Shown: in pieces, positions 47,547 through 55,195 of the stretch
Layout: each line of letters begins with the position of its first letter
How positions within the stretch are numbered: the first letter of the stretch is position 1
DNA from: Variovorax sp. V93
Lineage (GTDB): Bacteria; Pseudomonadota; Gammaproteobacteria; Burkholderiales; Burkholderiaceae_C
Length of the DNA: 64,000 nt
Assembly (NCBI RefSeq): GCF_041154485.1
Contig: NZ_AP028669.1
Span: forward strand, 3,720,001-3,784,000
Direction of reading: 5' to 3'
Position numbers and translations under genes: made by a program
Notes under the pieces: generated by a model
Database searches by the model: none
The model's input: only the letters and a program-made list of their open reading frames with translations
Told to the model about the DNA's origin: nothing

Positions 47547-48299
47547 TCAATCCCCCTGGAAACCTCCGGCGCGGCAGGTGACGACCAGCGTGTCGCGCCA
47601 GCCTGCGCCGCCCTCCTCGAGCGGCTGGATCGGCGTGGACTCGTGGATCACGCGCGCGTCGTCGAGCAGGAGCAGCGTCCAGGGCTCGGTCATGGTGAAG
47701 CGCTCGCCGCGGCGGCCGCTGGCTTCGAACACGCGCGTTTCGCCGCCCTTGATGCCGCTGCGCCCGACCAGTGCCACCGCCACCAGGTCGACGCCATCGC
47801 GGTGCGCGCCTTCGGGCGTGGGCCGTCCGATGCCGCCCGCGGTGTCGATGCGGAACTGGTGCGCCTCGACGAACCAGGGCTGCGCCGCCGCTGCGCCGCG
47901 CATGCCGCTCGCGGCTTCGCCCAGGCGCTGCAGCAGACGCTGCCAGGCCGGCTGCGCCACGGTGGCTTCATGCATGGGCGCGAACCAGCGCTGCATGCCG
48001 CCATGCAGCGCGTTGTATTCGACCGGCTGCCAGTGCGCGCGGTGCGGCGCCTGCGCGATCGAATCTCCTTCGACCGTGAAGCAGGCGTGGCGCCGCGTGC
48101 GATAGCGCCCGCCGTCCTTCAGGTATTCATCCGGCGGGAGATCGTTCCAGTCGGCATGCAGCGCCTCGAGCTGCGCAAGCGGCACGCCCAGCCAGTCGCT
48201 CACGCCTTGCGGGCTCAACACGGCATAGCCTTGCTCGCGCAGCGCGGCCTGCAGCTCGGCAGGCTGGACGAAGGGTGGAGCGAATGCGGCCGTGGTCAC
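47547..48299 (-). CDS. 2OG-Fe(II) dioxygenase, BsmA-like
   Basis: This 250-residue protein starts at GTG, inside a GTGA overlap with the DUF427 gene. It carries the facial-triad ligands H166 and D168 (GAHRDGVDLVAVALVG) and H219 (VIHESTPIQP), as in the 2OG-Fe dioxygenase family (PF10014-type) that includes amino-acid hydroxylases such as isoleucine dioxygenase. A free amino acid is thus a plausible substrate, possibly a histidine derivative given its position downstream of egtBD, but this is inference. It is coupled to DUF427. Confidence 0.85.
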   Translation of the reverse strand: MTTAAFAPPFVQPAELQAALREQGYAVLSPQGVSDWLGVPLAQLEALHADWNDLPPDEYLKDGGRYRTRRHACFTVEGDSIAQAPHRAHWQPVEYNALHGGMQRWFAPMHEATVAQPAWQRLLQRLGEAASGMRGAAAAQPWFVEAHQFRIDTAGGIGRPTPEGAHRDGVDLVAVALVGRSGIKGGETRVFEASGRRGERFTMTEPWTLLLLDDARVIHESTPIQPLEEGGAGWRDTLVVTCRAGGFQGD

Positions 48300-48580
48300 G
48301 ACGCGGTGACCTTCACGTCCTTCCAGAACGCCACGCGATCGCGGATTTCCTCGGCTTCGGGCTTCGGGTCGGCGTAGTACCAGGCGGCGTCGGTGTGGAG
48401 CTCGCCATTGACCAGCAGCGAGTAGTAGCTGGCCGTGCCCTTCCAGGCGCAGGTGGTCTTGTGGTTGCTGAAGGTCACATGGTCGCGATTGAGCGAGCTC
48501 ATCGGGAAATAGTGGTTGCCTTCGACGAGCACGGTGTCGTCGCTTTCGGCGATGGTGACGCCGTTCCAGGTTGCTTTCAT
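48296..48580 (-). CDS. DUF427 family protein
   Basis: This 94-residue protein matches DUF427: MKATWNGVTIAESDDTVLVEGNHYFP and the Trp/Lys/Tyr-rich core TCAWKGTASYYSLLVNGE. The fold is a small beta-rich domain of unknown function that often occurs next to oxidoreductases. It overlaps the 2OG-Fe oxygenase gene (GTGA), so the two are made together. A 166-bp gap with a strong hairpin separates it from egtD. Confidence 0.9.
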   Translation of the reverse strand: MKATWNGVTIAESDDTVLVEGNHYFPMSSLNRDHVTFSNHKTTCAWKGTASYYSLLVNGELHTDAAWYYADPKPEAEEIRDRVAFWKDVKVTAS

Positions 48581-48697
48581 GGTCTTTGCACTCCAACGGG
48601 GGTGGCGGGGGGGCGCACTTGGCGGGTGCGGGGCCGCGCGGGGAAGGGGTATTGTGCCCGTTGCGTTTGGCAGACGATTCCGGCCTGGGTTATGCCG

Positions 48698-48741
48698 TTT
48701 GAGGTTCGGGGCCGGGACTCGCCCCGGCGGGCGACCTCAAA
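48698..48741. repeat. strong inverted repeat between egtD and the DUF427 gene
   Basis: Outer arms tttgaggt (48698-48705) and acctcaaa (48734-48741) are perfect, and inner arms ggggc (48708-48712) and gcccc (48721-48725) extend the stem. There is no T-run, so it is more likely a REP-like or attenuator hairpin than a plain terminator. Confidence 0.6.
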
Positions 48742-48746
48742 ACAAA

Positions 48747-49760
48747 TCAAGCCCCAAGCCAATGCACGCTGAAGAGCCTCTCCGGATCCGTCCACACCGC
48801 CCCCGGCCGGAACCCCGCCTTCACCGCCAAAGCCCGCAGCCCTTCCACGGTGAACTTGTGCGAGTACTCGGTGTGGATGGTCTCCCCTTCCTCGAACGCA
48901 AAGCGCTCGCCGTTCAGCGAGACGATCTGGTCCCGCCGGCTCACCAGGTGCATCTCGATGCGCTGCTTCGGCGCGTTATAGAACGCCGCGTGCGCAAAGC
49001 CGTCGAGGTCGAAATTCGCATCGAGCTCGGTATTGGCGCGCCGCAACAAATTGAGGTTGAACGCGGCGGTCACGCCCTGCGCATCGTTGTAGGCCGCATG
49101 CAGGCGGCCCGGGTCCTTCACCAGGTCGACGCCGATCAGCAGCCCGCCGCCGCGCAGCATGCGCGCCGCGAGCTGCAGGAAGGCCAGCGCCTCGTCGGGC
49201 TCGAAATTCCCGATCGTCGAGCCGGGGAAAAAGCCCACCCGCTTGCCCGCACCCGCGAGCGGCGCGGGCAGCACCAGCGGCATGGTGTAGTCCGCCGCAA
49301 TCGGCTGCACCGCCAGCTCCGGATAGTCGGCCTTGAGCCGCTCGGCCGCGGCCGCCAGGTGCTCGCCCGAGATGTCGATCGGCAGGTAGCGCCGGGGCGC
49401 CTCGAGCGCATCGAGCAACAGCCGCACCTTGGTGAGCGAGCCGGCGCCGAACTCGACGATCTCGGCGCCCGGCCCCACCTGCGCGGCGATCTCGCCCGCG
49501 CATTCGCCGAGGATGCGCAGCTCGGTGCGGGTGGGGTAGTACTCGGGCAGTTCGCAAATGCGGTCGAACAGCTGCGACCCCGCGGCGTCATAAAAATACT
49601 TGGGCGAAATGCTGCGCGGCCTGCGCGCAAGGCCCGCCCGCATCTCGCGGCCGAACTCGGAGAGCGCCGCACTTTCCGGGGCGGCGGGTGCGACAGGCTG
49701 GCGCTGCTGCTGTTGGGCGGCGGCAAACGAAAAGGAGGACGAGGAGCTTGGATTGCGCAT
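48747..49760 (-). CDS. egtD: L-histidine N-alpha-methyltransferase (ergothioneine synthesis)
   Basis: This 337-residue SAM-dependent enzyme trimethylates histidine to hercynine, the first step of ergothioneine synthesis. The SAM-binding region IVEFGAGSLTKVRLLLDALE and the family segments YFYDAAGSQLFDRICELPEYYPTRTE (about residues 54-79), FFPGSTIGNFEPDEA and YNDAQGVTAAFN are present. A Ser/Gln-rich N-terminal tail precedes them. It follows egtB by three bases and is co-transcribed with it. Confidence 0.95.
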   Translation of the reverse strand: MRNPSSSSSFSFAAAQQQQRQPVAPAAPESAALSEFGREMRAGLARRPRSISPKYFYDAAGSQLFDRICELPEYYPTRTELRILGECAGEIAAQVGPGAEIVEFGAGSLTKVRLLLDALEAPRRYLPIDISGEHLAAAAERLKADYPELAVQPIAADYTMPLVLPAPLAGAGKRVGFFPGSTIGNFEPDEALAFLQLAARMLRGGGLLIGVDLVKDPGRLHAAYNDAQGVTAAFNLNLLRRANTELDANFDLDGFAHAAFYNAPKQRIEMHLVSRRDQIVSLNGERFAFEEGETIHTEYSHKFTVEGLRALAVKAGFRPGAVWTDPERLFSVHWLGA

Positions 49761-49763
49761 GAT

Positions 49764-51020
49764 TCAGATGTCTTTCGCGAGCCGCAGCCCCGAGAACTGC
49801 CAGCGCGCCGCCGGCGGAAAGAAATTGCGGTAGCTGGGCCGCGTGTGCCCGGCCGGCGTGGCGACGCTGCCGCCACGCAGCACCAGCTGGCCCACCATGA
49901 ACTTGCCGTTGTATTCGGCCGCGATGCCGGGCATGGGCCTGAATCCGGGATACGGGTCGTAGGAGGAGCGCGTCCACTGCCAGACGTGGCCCGTCATTTG
50001 CGAGATGCCAGGCGCATCGAAGGCCGCTTCCCATTCGAATTCGGTCGGCAGGCGCGCACCGGCCCATTCGGCATAGGCGGCGGCCTCGTAGAAGCTCAGC
50101 TGCGACACGGGCGCATCGGCCTCCATCGGCCGCACGCCATGCGGGCCGAACACCTGCCATCCGCCCTGCGACTGCTGGGCTTGCAGCCGGGGATCGTCGG
50201 CTGCAAGCCAATAGGCCGGATGGCGCCAGCCCTGCGCCTGCACCGCCGCCCAGCCGTCGGAGAGCCAGAGCTCGGGGCGCTGGTAGCCGCCGTCGGCAAT
50301 GAACTGCGCATAGTCGCCGCAGCTCACCAGCCGGTCGGCAATGGCATGGGGCTGCAGCAGGGCCGCGTGGCGCGGCGTTTCATTGTCGAAGGCAAAGCCC
50401 TGCTGCGGACCCTCATGGCCCACCTGCACCAGGCCGCCGGGCTGCGGCAGCCAGCGCATGGCCGGCGGCACGGCAGCCAGCCGCAGCGCGGGCCCTGCCG
50501 CGGGCCGGTAGGCGGGCAACAGCGGATTGCATGACAAGGCATGCAGGATGTCGGTGAGCAGCAGCTCCTGGTGCTGCTGTTCGTGATGCAGCCCGAGCGT
50601 GACGATGGGCTCGATGGCCGCCCAGTCGCGCTCGCCGGCGCCGGCGTCGAGCAGCGCGAGCACCGCCTCGTCGACATGGGTGCGATAGGCATGCACCTCG
50701 TCCACGGAAGGGCGCGTGAGCAGCCCCCGCTGCGGGCGCGGATGGCGCGGGCCGAGCGCTTCGTAGTACGAGTTGAAGAGGTAATGGAACCGCTCGTCGA
50801 AAGGCCCGTAGCCCGCCGCATGCGGCTGGAGCAGGACGGTCTCGAAGAACCAGGTCGTGTGCGCGAGATGCCATTTGGTCGGGCTCGCGTCGGGCATCGA
50901 CTGGATGCACTGGTCTTCGGCGGAGAGCGGCGCGGCGAGTGCCAGGCTGGCGGCGCGCACTTCGCGGAACTTGCCGCGCAGCGCGCTTGCCGCCTGGGTG
51001 ATCGGCCGGGAAAGCGTCAT
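49764..51020 (-). CDS. egtB: ergothioneine biosynthesis sulfoxide synthase
   Basis: This 418-residue non-heme iron enzyme oxidatively couples a thiol to hercynine. The N-terminal DinB-like helical domain carries iron ligands in KWHLAHTTWF and LHHEQQHQELLL (two His). The C-terminal formylglycine-generating-like domain shows GHVWQWTRSSYDPYPGF and RGGSVATPAGHTRPSYRNFF. It precedes egtD by only three bases. There is no egtA, egtC or egtE in the window, so it may use cysteine directly or use gamma-glutamylcysteine from gshA. Confidence 0.95.
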   Translation of the reverse strand: MTLSRPITQAASALRGKFREVRAASLALAAPLSAEDQCIQSMPDASPTKWHLAHTTWFFETVLLQPHAAGYGPFDERFHYLFNSYYEALGPRHPRPQRGLLTRPSVDEVHAYRTHVDEAVLALLDAGAGERDWAAIEPIVTLGLHHEQQHQELLLTDILHALSCNPLLPAYRPAAGPALRLAAVPPAMRWLPQPGGLVQVGHEGPQQGFAFDNETPRHAALLQPHAIADRLVSCGDYAQFIADGGYQRPELWLSDGWAAVQAQGWRHPAYWLAADDPRLQAQQSQGGWQVFGPHGVRPMEADAPVSQLSFYEAAAYAEWAGARLPTEFEWEAAFDAPGISQMTGHVWQWTRSSYDPYPGFRPMPGIAAEYNGKFMVGQLVLRGGSVATPAGHTRPSYRNFFPPAARWQFSGLRLAKDI

Positions 51021-51184
51021 GGTGTCTCCAGTCGGGTCAACCGCAATTTGTAGCCGATGGCCGTTGCAGCAGCGCGTAGGACAAGTTCGCGCCCTTGAAG
51101 CGCGGCGTCACGCCGCGCCGCAATGCAGGCATCGGTGGGGGAGCCACTTTGGCACAAGATCGGCCGGCGTGCAGGGCGGCTGCG

Positions 51185-51198
51185 TATCATCTGTTCGA
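51185..51198 (+). promoter_or_regulatory. -10 box giving a possibly leaderless ndh transcript
   Basis: TATCAT (51185-51190) ends seven bases before the ndh ATG, which would place transcription start at or next to the A of ATG, and no Shine-Dalgarno is present. No clear -35 hexamer was found. Tentative. Confidence 0.35.
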
Positions 51199-52544
51199 TG
51201 CAAACGACCAACGCCTCCGCCCGCCCCCATGTCGTCATCGTCGGCTGCGGATTCGGTGGACTCGAAGCCGCGCGCCGGCTCGAAAGCGCCGACGTGGACG
51301 TGACGGTGATCGAGAAGACCAACCACCACCTGTTCCAGCCCCTGCTCTACCAGGTGGCGACCGCCGGCCTGGCCGCGCCGTCGATCGCGGCGCCGGTGCG
51401 CGCCCTGTTCCGCCAGCAGCCGCGCATCACCACGCTGCTCGGCGAAGTGAGTGCCATCGATCCGGCCGCGCGCGCGGTCCGGCTGGCCAACGGCAGCCTG
51501 GTGAGCTACGACCACCTGGTCGTCGCGGCCGGCGCCACGCACAGCTATTTCGGCCATGACGAATGGGCGCCCGTCGCGCCCGGCCTGAAGACGCTGGCCG
51601 ACGCCTTCGAGATCCGCCGCCGCGTGCTGATGTCGTTCGAGGCGGCCGAAACCGCAACCGACCCGGAGCGCCGCCGCGCCCTGCTCACCTTCGCGGTGAT
51701 CGGCGCCGGCCCGACGGGGGTCGAAATGGCAGGCACGCTGGCCGAGATTGCCAAGCACACGCTCGCCGGCGAGTTCCGCCACATCGACCCCGGGAGCGCG
51801 CAGGTGCTGCTGATCGAAGGCGGACCGCGCGTGCTGCAGGCCATGCCCGAGAACCTCAGCCAGAAGGCGCTCGACCAACTGGAAAAACTCGGCGTCGAAG
51901 TGCGGCTCAATGCGCGCGTGACCGCCATCGACGCCGGCGGGCTCGAAGTGCAGTCCGGCGGTGGCGCCGACGGCGCACCCGCCACCGGCTACCGCATCGA
52001 CACCAGCTGCGTGGTGTGGGCGGCAGGCGTCGCAGCTTCGCCGCTGGGGCGCATGCTGGGCGAGGCGACCGGCGCCGAATGCGACCGCGCCGGCCGCGTC
52101 AAGGTCGAGCCCGACCTGAGCCTGCCGGGCCATCCCGAGATCAGCGTGGTGGGCGACCTGGCCGCGGCCCTGAGCTACGCGCCCGGTAAGCCGCCCAAAC
52201 CGGTGCCCGGCGTGTCGCCCGGCGCCAAGCAGATGGGCCGCGCGGCGGCCGCCAACATTCTTCGCCGCATCGCGGGCGAGCCGACGGTGCCTTTCCGCTA
52301 CCGGGACTACGGCAACCTGGCCACCATCGGCCGCAACTCGGCGGTGGTGGACCTGGAAACGCCCCTCGGCCCGCTGCGCTTCAGCGGCCGGCTCGCATGG
52401 CTGTTCTGGCTGTTCGCGCATGCGTACTTCCTGATCGGATTCCGCAACCGCATCGTGGTGATGATGGACTGGGCCAGCGCCTACTGGAGCTTCCAGCGCA
52501 ATGCGCGCGTGGTGGCGGACGTGCAGGGCAGGAGCGAGTCCTAG
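51198..52544 (+). CDS. ndh: type II NADH dehydrogenase
   Basis: This 448-residue membrane-associated flavoprotein oxidises NADH and reduces quinone without pumping protons. The FAD-binding VIVGCGFGGLEAARRLE and a second Rossmann site (FAVIGAGPTGVEMAG) are both present, plus a C-terminal amphipathic/hydrophobic membrane anchor (LAWLFWLFAHAYFLIGF). An ATG at 51123 is in frame but would add a Trp/Arg-rich tail, so 51198 is used. It is divergent from egtB. Confidence 0.94.
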   Translation: MQTTNASARPHVVIVGCGFGGLEAARRLESADVDVTVIEKTNHHLFQPLLYQVATAGLAAPSIAAPVRALFRQQPRITTLLGEVSAIDPAARAVRLANGSLVSYDHLVVAAGATHSYFGHDEWAPVAPGLKTLADAFEIRRRVLMSFEAAETATDPERRRALLTFAVIGAGPTGVEMAGTLAEIAKHTLAGEFRHIDPGSAQVLLIEGGPRVLQAMPENLSQKALDQLEKLGVEVRLNARVTAIDAGGLEVQSGGGADGAPATGYRIDTSCVVWAAGVAASPLGRMLGEATGAECDRAGRVKVEPDLSLPGHPEISVVGDLAAALSYAPGKPPKPVPGVSPGAKQMGRAAAANILRRIAGEPTVPFRYRDYGNLATIGRNSAVVDLETPLGPLRFSGRLAWLFWLFAHAYFLIGFRNRIVVMMDWASAYWSFQRNARVVADVQGRSES

Positions 52545-52545
52545 C

Positions 52546-52574
52546 GGCGCGCCCGAAGGCCCCTTCGGAGCGCC
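52546..52574. terminator. hairpin between convergent ndh and phoX
   Basis: Outer arms ggcgc (52546-52550) and gcgcc (52570-52574) enclose ccgaagg (52553-52559) and ccttcgg (52562-52568), giving a strong stem with a 2-nt loop. It starts directly after the ndh stop. There is no T-run, so termination may need Rho or pausing. Confidence 0.6.
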
Positions 52575-52589
52575 CTGCCCCTTCCCGCG

Positions 52590-54515
52590 TCAGGTTCCGA
52601 CCACGCCGCCATCGTTCTTCGTGATGGCGACCGTTGCCGAGCGCGGGCGCCCGGCGCCGTCCGGCCACTTCGACACGGCGAGCGGACGTTCCGGGTCGCT
52701 GCGCTCGTTGGCCGGCTCACCCGGATGCTGGATGTTGATGAAGAGCGTGCGCAGATCGGGCGTGGCCGTGAGGCCTGTGATCTCGCAGCCGGCCGGCCCG
52801 AGCAGGAAGCGGCGGATTTCGCCCTTCGTCGGGTCGCAGGCCAGCATCTGGTTGTTCGGCAGGTTGGCGTATTCGCCCTTGCCGAGCGTGGAGGTCGAGA
52901 CGTCGGTCTCGATCCACAGCACGCCGCGTGCATCGACCATCAGGCCGTCGGGGCTGCCGAAGGCGTCGCCCTTGATGTTGCCCTGCGCTTCGTAGCGCGG
53001 CTGCTTCGGATCGCCCGCAAGCACGAGATGGTTCCAGGCGAACTTCGTCGCATCGAGGTCGCCGCTTTCCTTCCAGCGGATGATCTGGCCCATCGTGTTG
53101 TTGGAGCGCGGATTGGCCGCGTCCATGAAGGGCTGGCCCGGCGCACCGCGGTTGCTGTTGTTGGTGAGGGTGCAATAGACCTCCTTCGTCAGCGGATCGA
53201 CGGTGGTCCATTCGGGACGGTCCATCCTGGTGGCGCCCAGCAGGTCGCTGGCCTGGCGCGCCTTGATGAGCACGTCGCCCTGGGTCGCGAAGCCCTTGTC
53301 GGCGACGAGCCCGTTCCTGCCCTGCACCAGCGGCAGCCACTCGCCGGTGCCGTCCACGTCGAAGCGGGCGACGTACAGCGTGCCGTGGTCGAGCAGGTCG
53401 CGGTTGGCGGCCGCGCCGCCGGGCTGCACCCTGTCGCGGCTCACGAACTTGTAGATGTATTCGAAGCGCGAGTCCTCGCCCATGTAGATGACCGCGCGGC
53501 CGTCGTTGGTGAGCGCGGTGGCGGCGCCTTCGTGCGCGGCGCGGCCGAGCGCGGTGCGCTTGCGCGGCGTCGAGGCCGGGTCCTGCGGATCGATCTCGAC
53601 CACCCAGCCGTAGCGGTTGGATTCGTTCGGGTGCTTCGCCACGTCGAAGCGCGCGTCGTGCTCGTGCCAGCGGTACTTGGCGCCGTTGCCCTTCTTGATG
53701 CCCCAGCGCTTCTGGTGCGCGTCGGGCGTGTCGATGCCTTCGAAGTAATCCGCGAAATTTTCTTCGCAGGTCAGGTAGGTGCCCCATGGCGTCTGGCCGT
53801 TCGAGCAGTTGTTGTAGGTGCCGAGCACCTGCGTGCCCGTGGGGTCGGCCGCGGTGCGCAGCATGGGGTGGCCGGCGGCGGGGCCGGTGAGCGTCATCGG
53901 CGTGAGCGCGGTGATGCGGCGCGCGAAGCGCGACGGCAGCACCTGCGTCCACTTCGTGCCTTCGCGCTGCAGCTCGATCACCGAGACGCCATGCGCGTTC
54001 ATCGACTTGCGCACCTTCTCGGCCGTCCAGGTCTTCATGCCGTCCGGATGCAGCAGGCCGTCGTCGACATATTCGTGGTTCAGCACCAGCAGGCCGCGGT
54101 TCGATCCGCCCTGCGGAAAGAAGGCCATGCCGTCGTGATGCATGCCGGCCTGCAGGGCCTGTTCGTCCGCGGTGTTGGAGCCATCGGTCTTGAATGCGGG
54201 CATCTGGCCAGCGATGCCGGTGGCGTCGCCCCAGCGGTAGAGCACCTGCGCGCTGTAGCCCTCGGGCACGACGACGCGGTCGACGGCGGCCATGGGCACG
54301 CTCTTGAAGCCGATGGCCCGGCCCAGCGTGCTCACCGAAGGGCCGGTGCTGGCGCAGCCGGCCAGCGTGCCGGCCGCCAGGGGACCGAAAAGGCCCGCCA
54401 CGGCCGCCGCCAGGCCGCCGCGCACGAACACGCGGCGCTGCGGGTCGGAAACTTCGTGGATGGTGGGATTGGCGGAGGGATTGGAGTCCTCCATTTGCTC
54501 GAAATCTTTGGCCAT
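52590..54515 (-). CDS. PhoX-family alkaline phosphatase (DUF839)
   Basis: This 641-residue protein belongs to the PhoX/DUF839 family of Tat-exported, calcium/iron-dependent phosphatases. The N-terminus has a twin-arginine-type signal (PQRRVFVRGGLAAAVAGL) with a Cys after LAGC, and the mature region has the family motifs GMHHDGMAFFP, LLVLNHEYVDD, WGTYLTCEENFADYF and VEIDPQDPAS. The start at 54515 gives MAKDFEQMEDSNPSANP. It releases phosphate from organic esters under phosphate limitation in other bacteria, but no Pho box was identified here. Confidence 0.9.
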   Translation of the reverse strand: MAKDFEQMEDSNPSANPTIHEVSDPQRRVFVRGGLAAAVAGLFGPLAAGTLAGCASTGPSVSTLGRAIGFKSVPMAAVDRVVVPEGYSAQVLYRWGDATGIAGQMPAFKTDGSNTADEQALQAGMHHDGMAFFPQGGSNRGLLVLNHEYVDDGLLHPDGMKTWTAEKVRKSMNAHGVSVIELQREGTKWTQVLPSRFARRITALTPMTLTGPAAGHPMLRTAADPTGTQVLGTYNNCSNGQTPWGTYLTCEENFADYFEGIDTPDAHQKRWGIKKGNGAKYRWHEHDARFDVAKHPNESNRYGWVVEIDPQDPASTPRKRTALGRAAHEGAATALTNDGRAVIYMGEDSRFEYIYKFVSRDRVQPGGAAANRDLLDHGTLYVARFDVDGTGEWLPLVQGRNGLVADKGFATQGDVLIKARQASDLLGATRMDRPEWTTVDPLTKEVYCTLTNNSNRGAPGQPFMDAANPRSNNTMGQIIRWKESGDLDATKFAWNHLVLAGDPKQPRYEAQGNIKGDAFGSPDGLMVDARGVLWIETDVSTSTLGKGEYANLPNNQMLACDPTKGEIRRFLLGPAGCEITGLTATPDLRTLFINIQHPGEPANERSDPERPLAVSKWPDGAGRPRSATVAITKNDGGVVGT

Positions 54516-54592
54516 CTTCTTGTCGTCATGGGTTGCGAGAACCCATGATGGTCTCGCGCCCGCATGAATCCGCCATGACAGCGGCCGGGGGC

Positions 54593-55120
54593 TCAGAAAA
54601 AGGCGTCGCTCCAGTGGTGCTCGCGCCGCTCGCGCCGCCAGTCCCAGGGCGGCGTCGGCTTCGAATCGGCCCACAGCCCCAGGCCTTGCGCACGCGCGGC
54701 GTCCTGCAGCTTGAAGAGCCCGCCGCCGCGCCTGGTCGCGATGCCGTCGTAGTCGTAGACCCAGGCCCAGCCGCCGGACACCATGCGGGTTGCGGCGTCC
54801 TCGCCGTTGCAAGCCACGTCGGCCACGGTGCGCCCGTAGCGGTCGGTGTCGCGCGGCGTGATCTGCGCCTCTACGGCGTGGCAGAGCCGGCTCAGCGCCT
54901 GCCGGCTGCGCTGGCCATAGGGCTGCCTGCTTTCGGGCGCATCGATCGCGGCGATGCGCACCTTGATCTGCTCATAGGAGCCGGCACGCCCGCAGCGCGC
55001 GGTGAGCGTGTCGCCGTCGCTGATGCCGACCACCAGGCAACTGCGGGGCTCGGCGCGAGCCAGCAGCGGCAGAGAGACGAATGCAAAAAGAAGAAGAGAA
55101 AAAACCGGGCGAAAGCGCAT
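54593..55120 (-). CDS. secreted staphylococcal-nuclease-like (SNase) protein
   Basis: This 175-residue protein has a Sec signal peptide (MRFRPVFSLLLFAFVSLPLLARA) and a thermonuclease fold. The SNase active-site residues are conserved: D37 (SDGDTL), R55 and E63 (VRIAAIDAPE) and R97 (DRYGRTVA). A role in degrading extracellular or periplasmic DNA/RNA is likely. It follows PhoX on the same strand, so both may scavenge phosphate from nucleic acids (inference). The ATG at 55120 is ten codons inside a longer frame. Confidence 0.9.
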   Translation of the reverse strand: MRFRPVFSLLLFAFVSLPLLARAEPRSCLVVGISDGDTLTARCGRAGSYEQIKVRIAAIDAPESRQPYGQRSRQALSRLCHAVEAQITPRDTDRYGRTVADVACNGEDAATRMVSGGWAWVYDYDGIATRRGGGLFKLQDAARAQGLGLWADSKPTPPWDWRRERREHHWSDAFF

Positions 55121-55195
55121 GCAGGCAGGAACGGAACGCACAGGGTGCAAGGAGCGTCGATTCTCGGCGCGAAGTGCCCGCCCCGCCCGGCTGAA

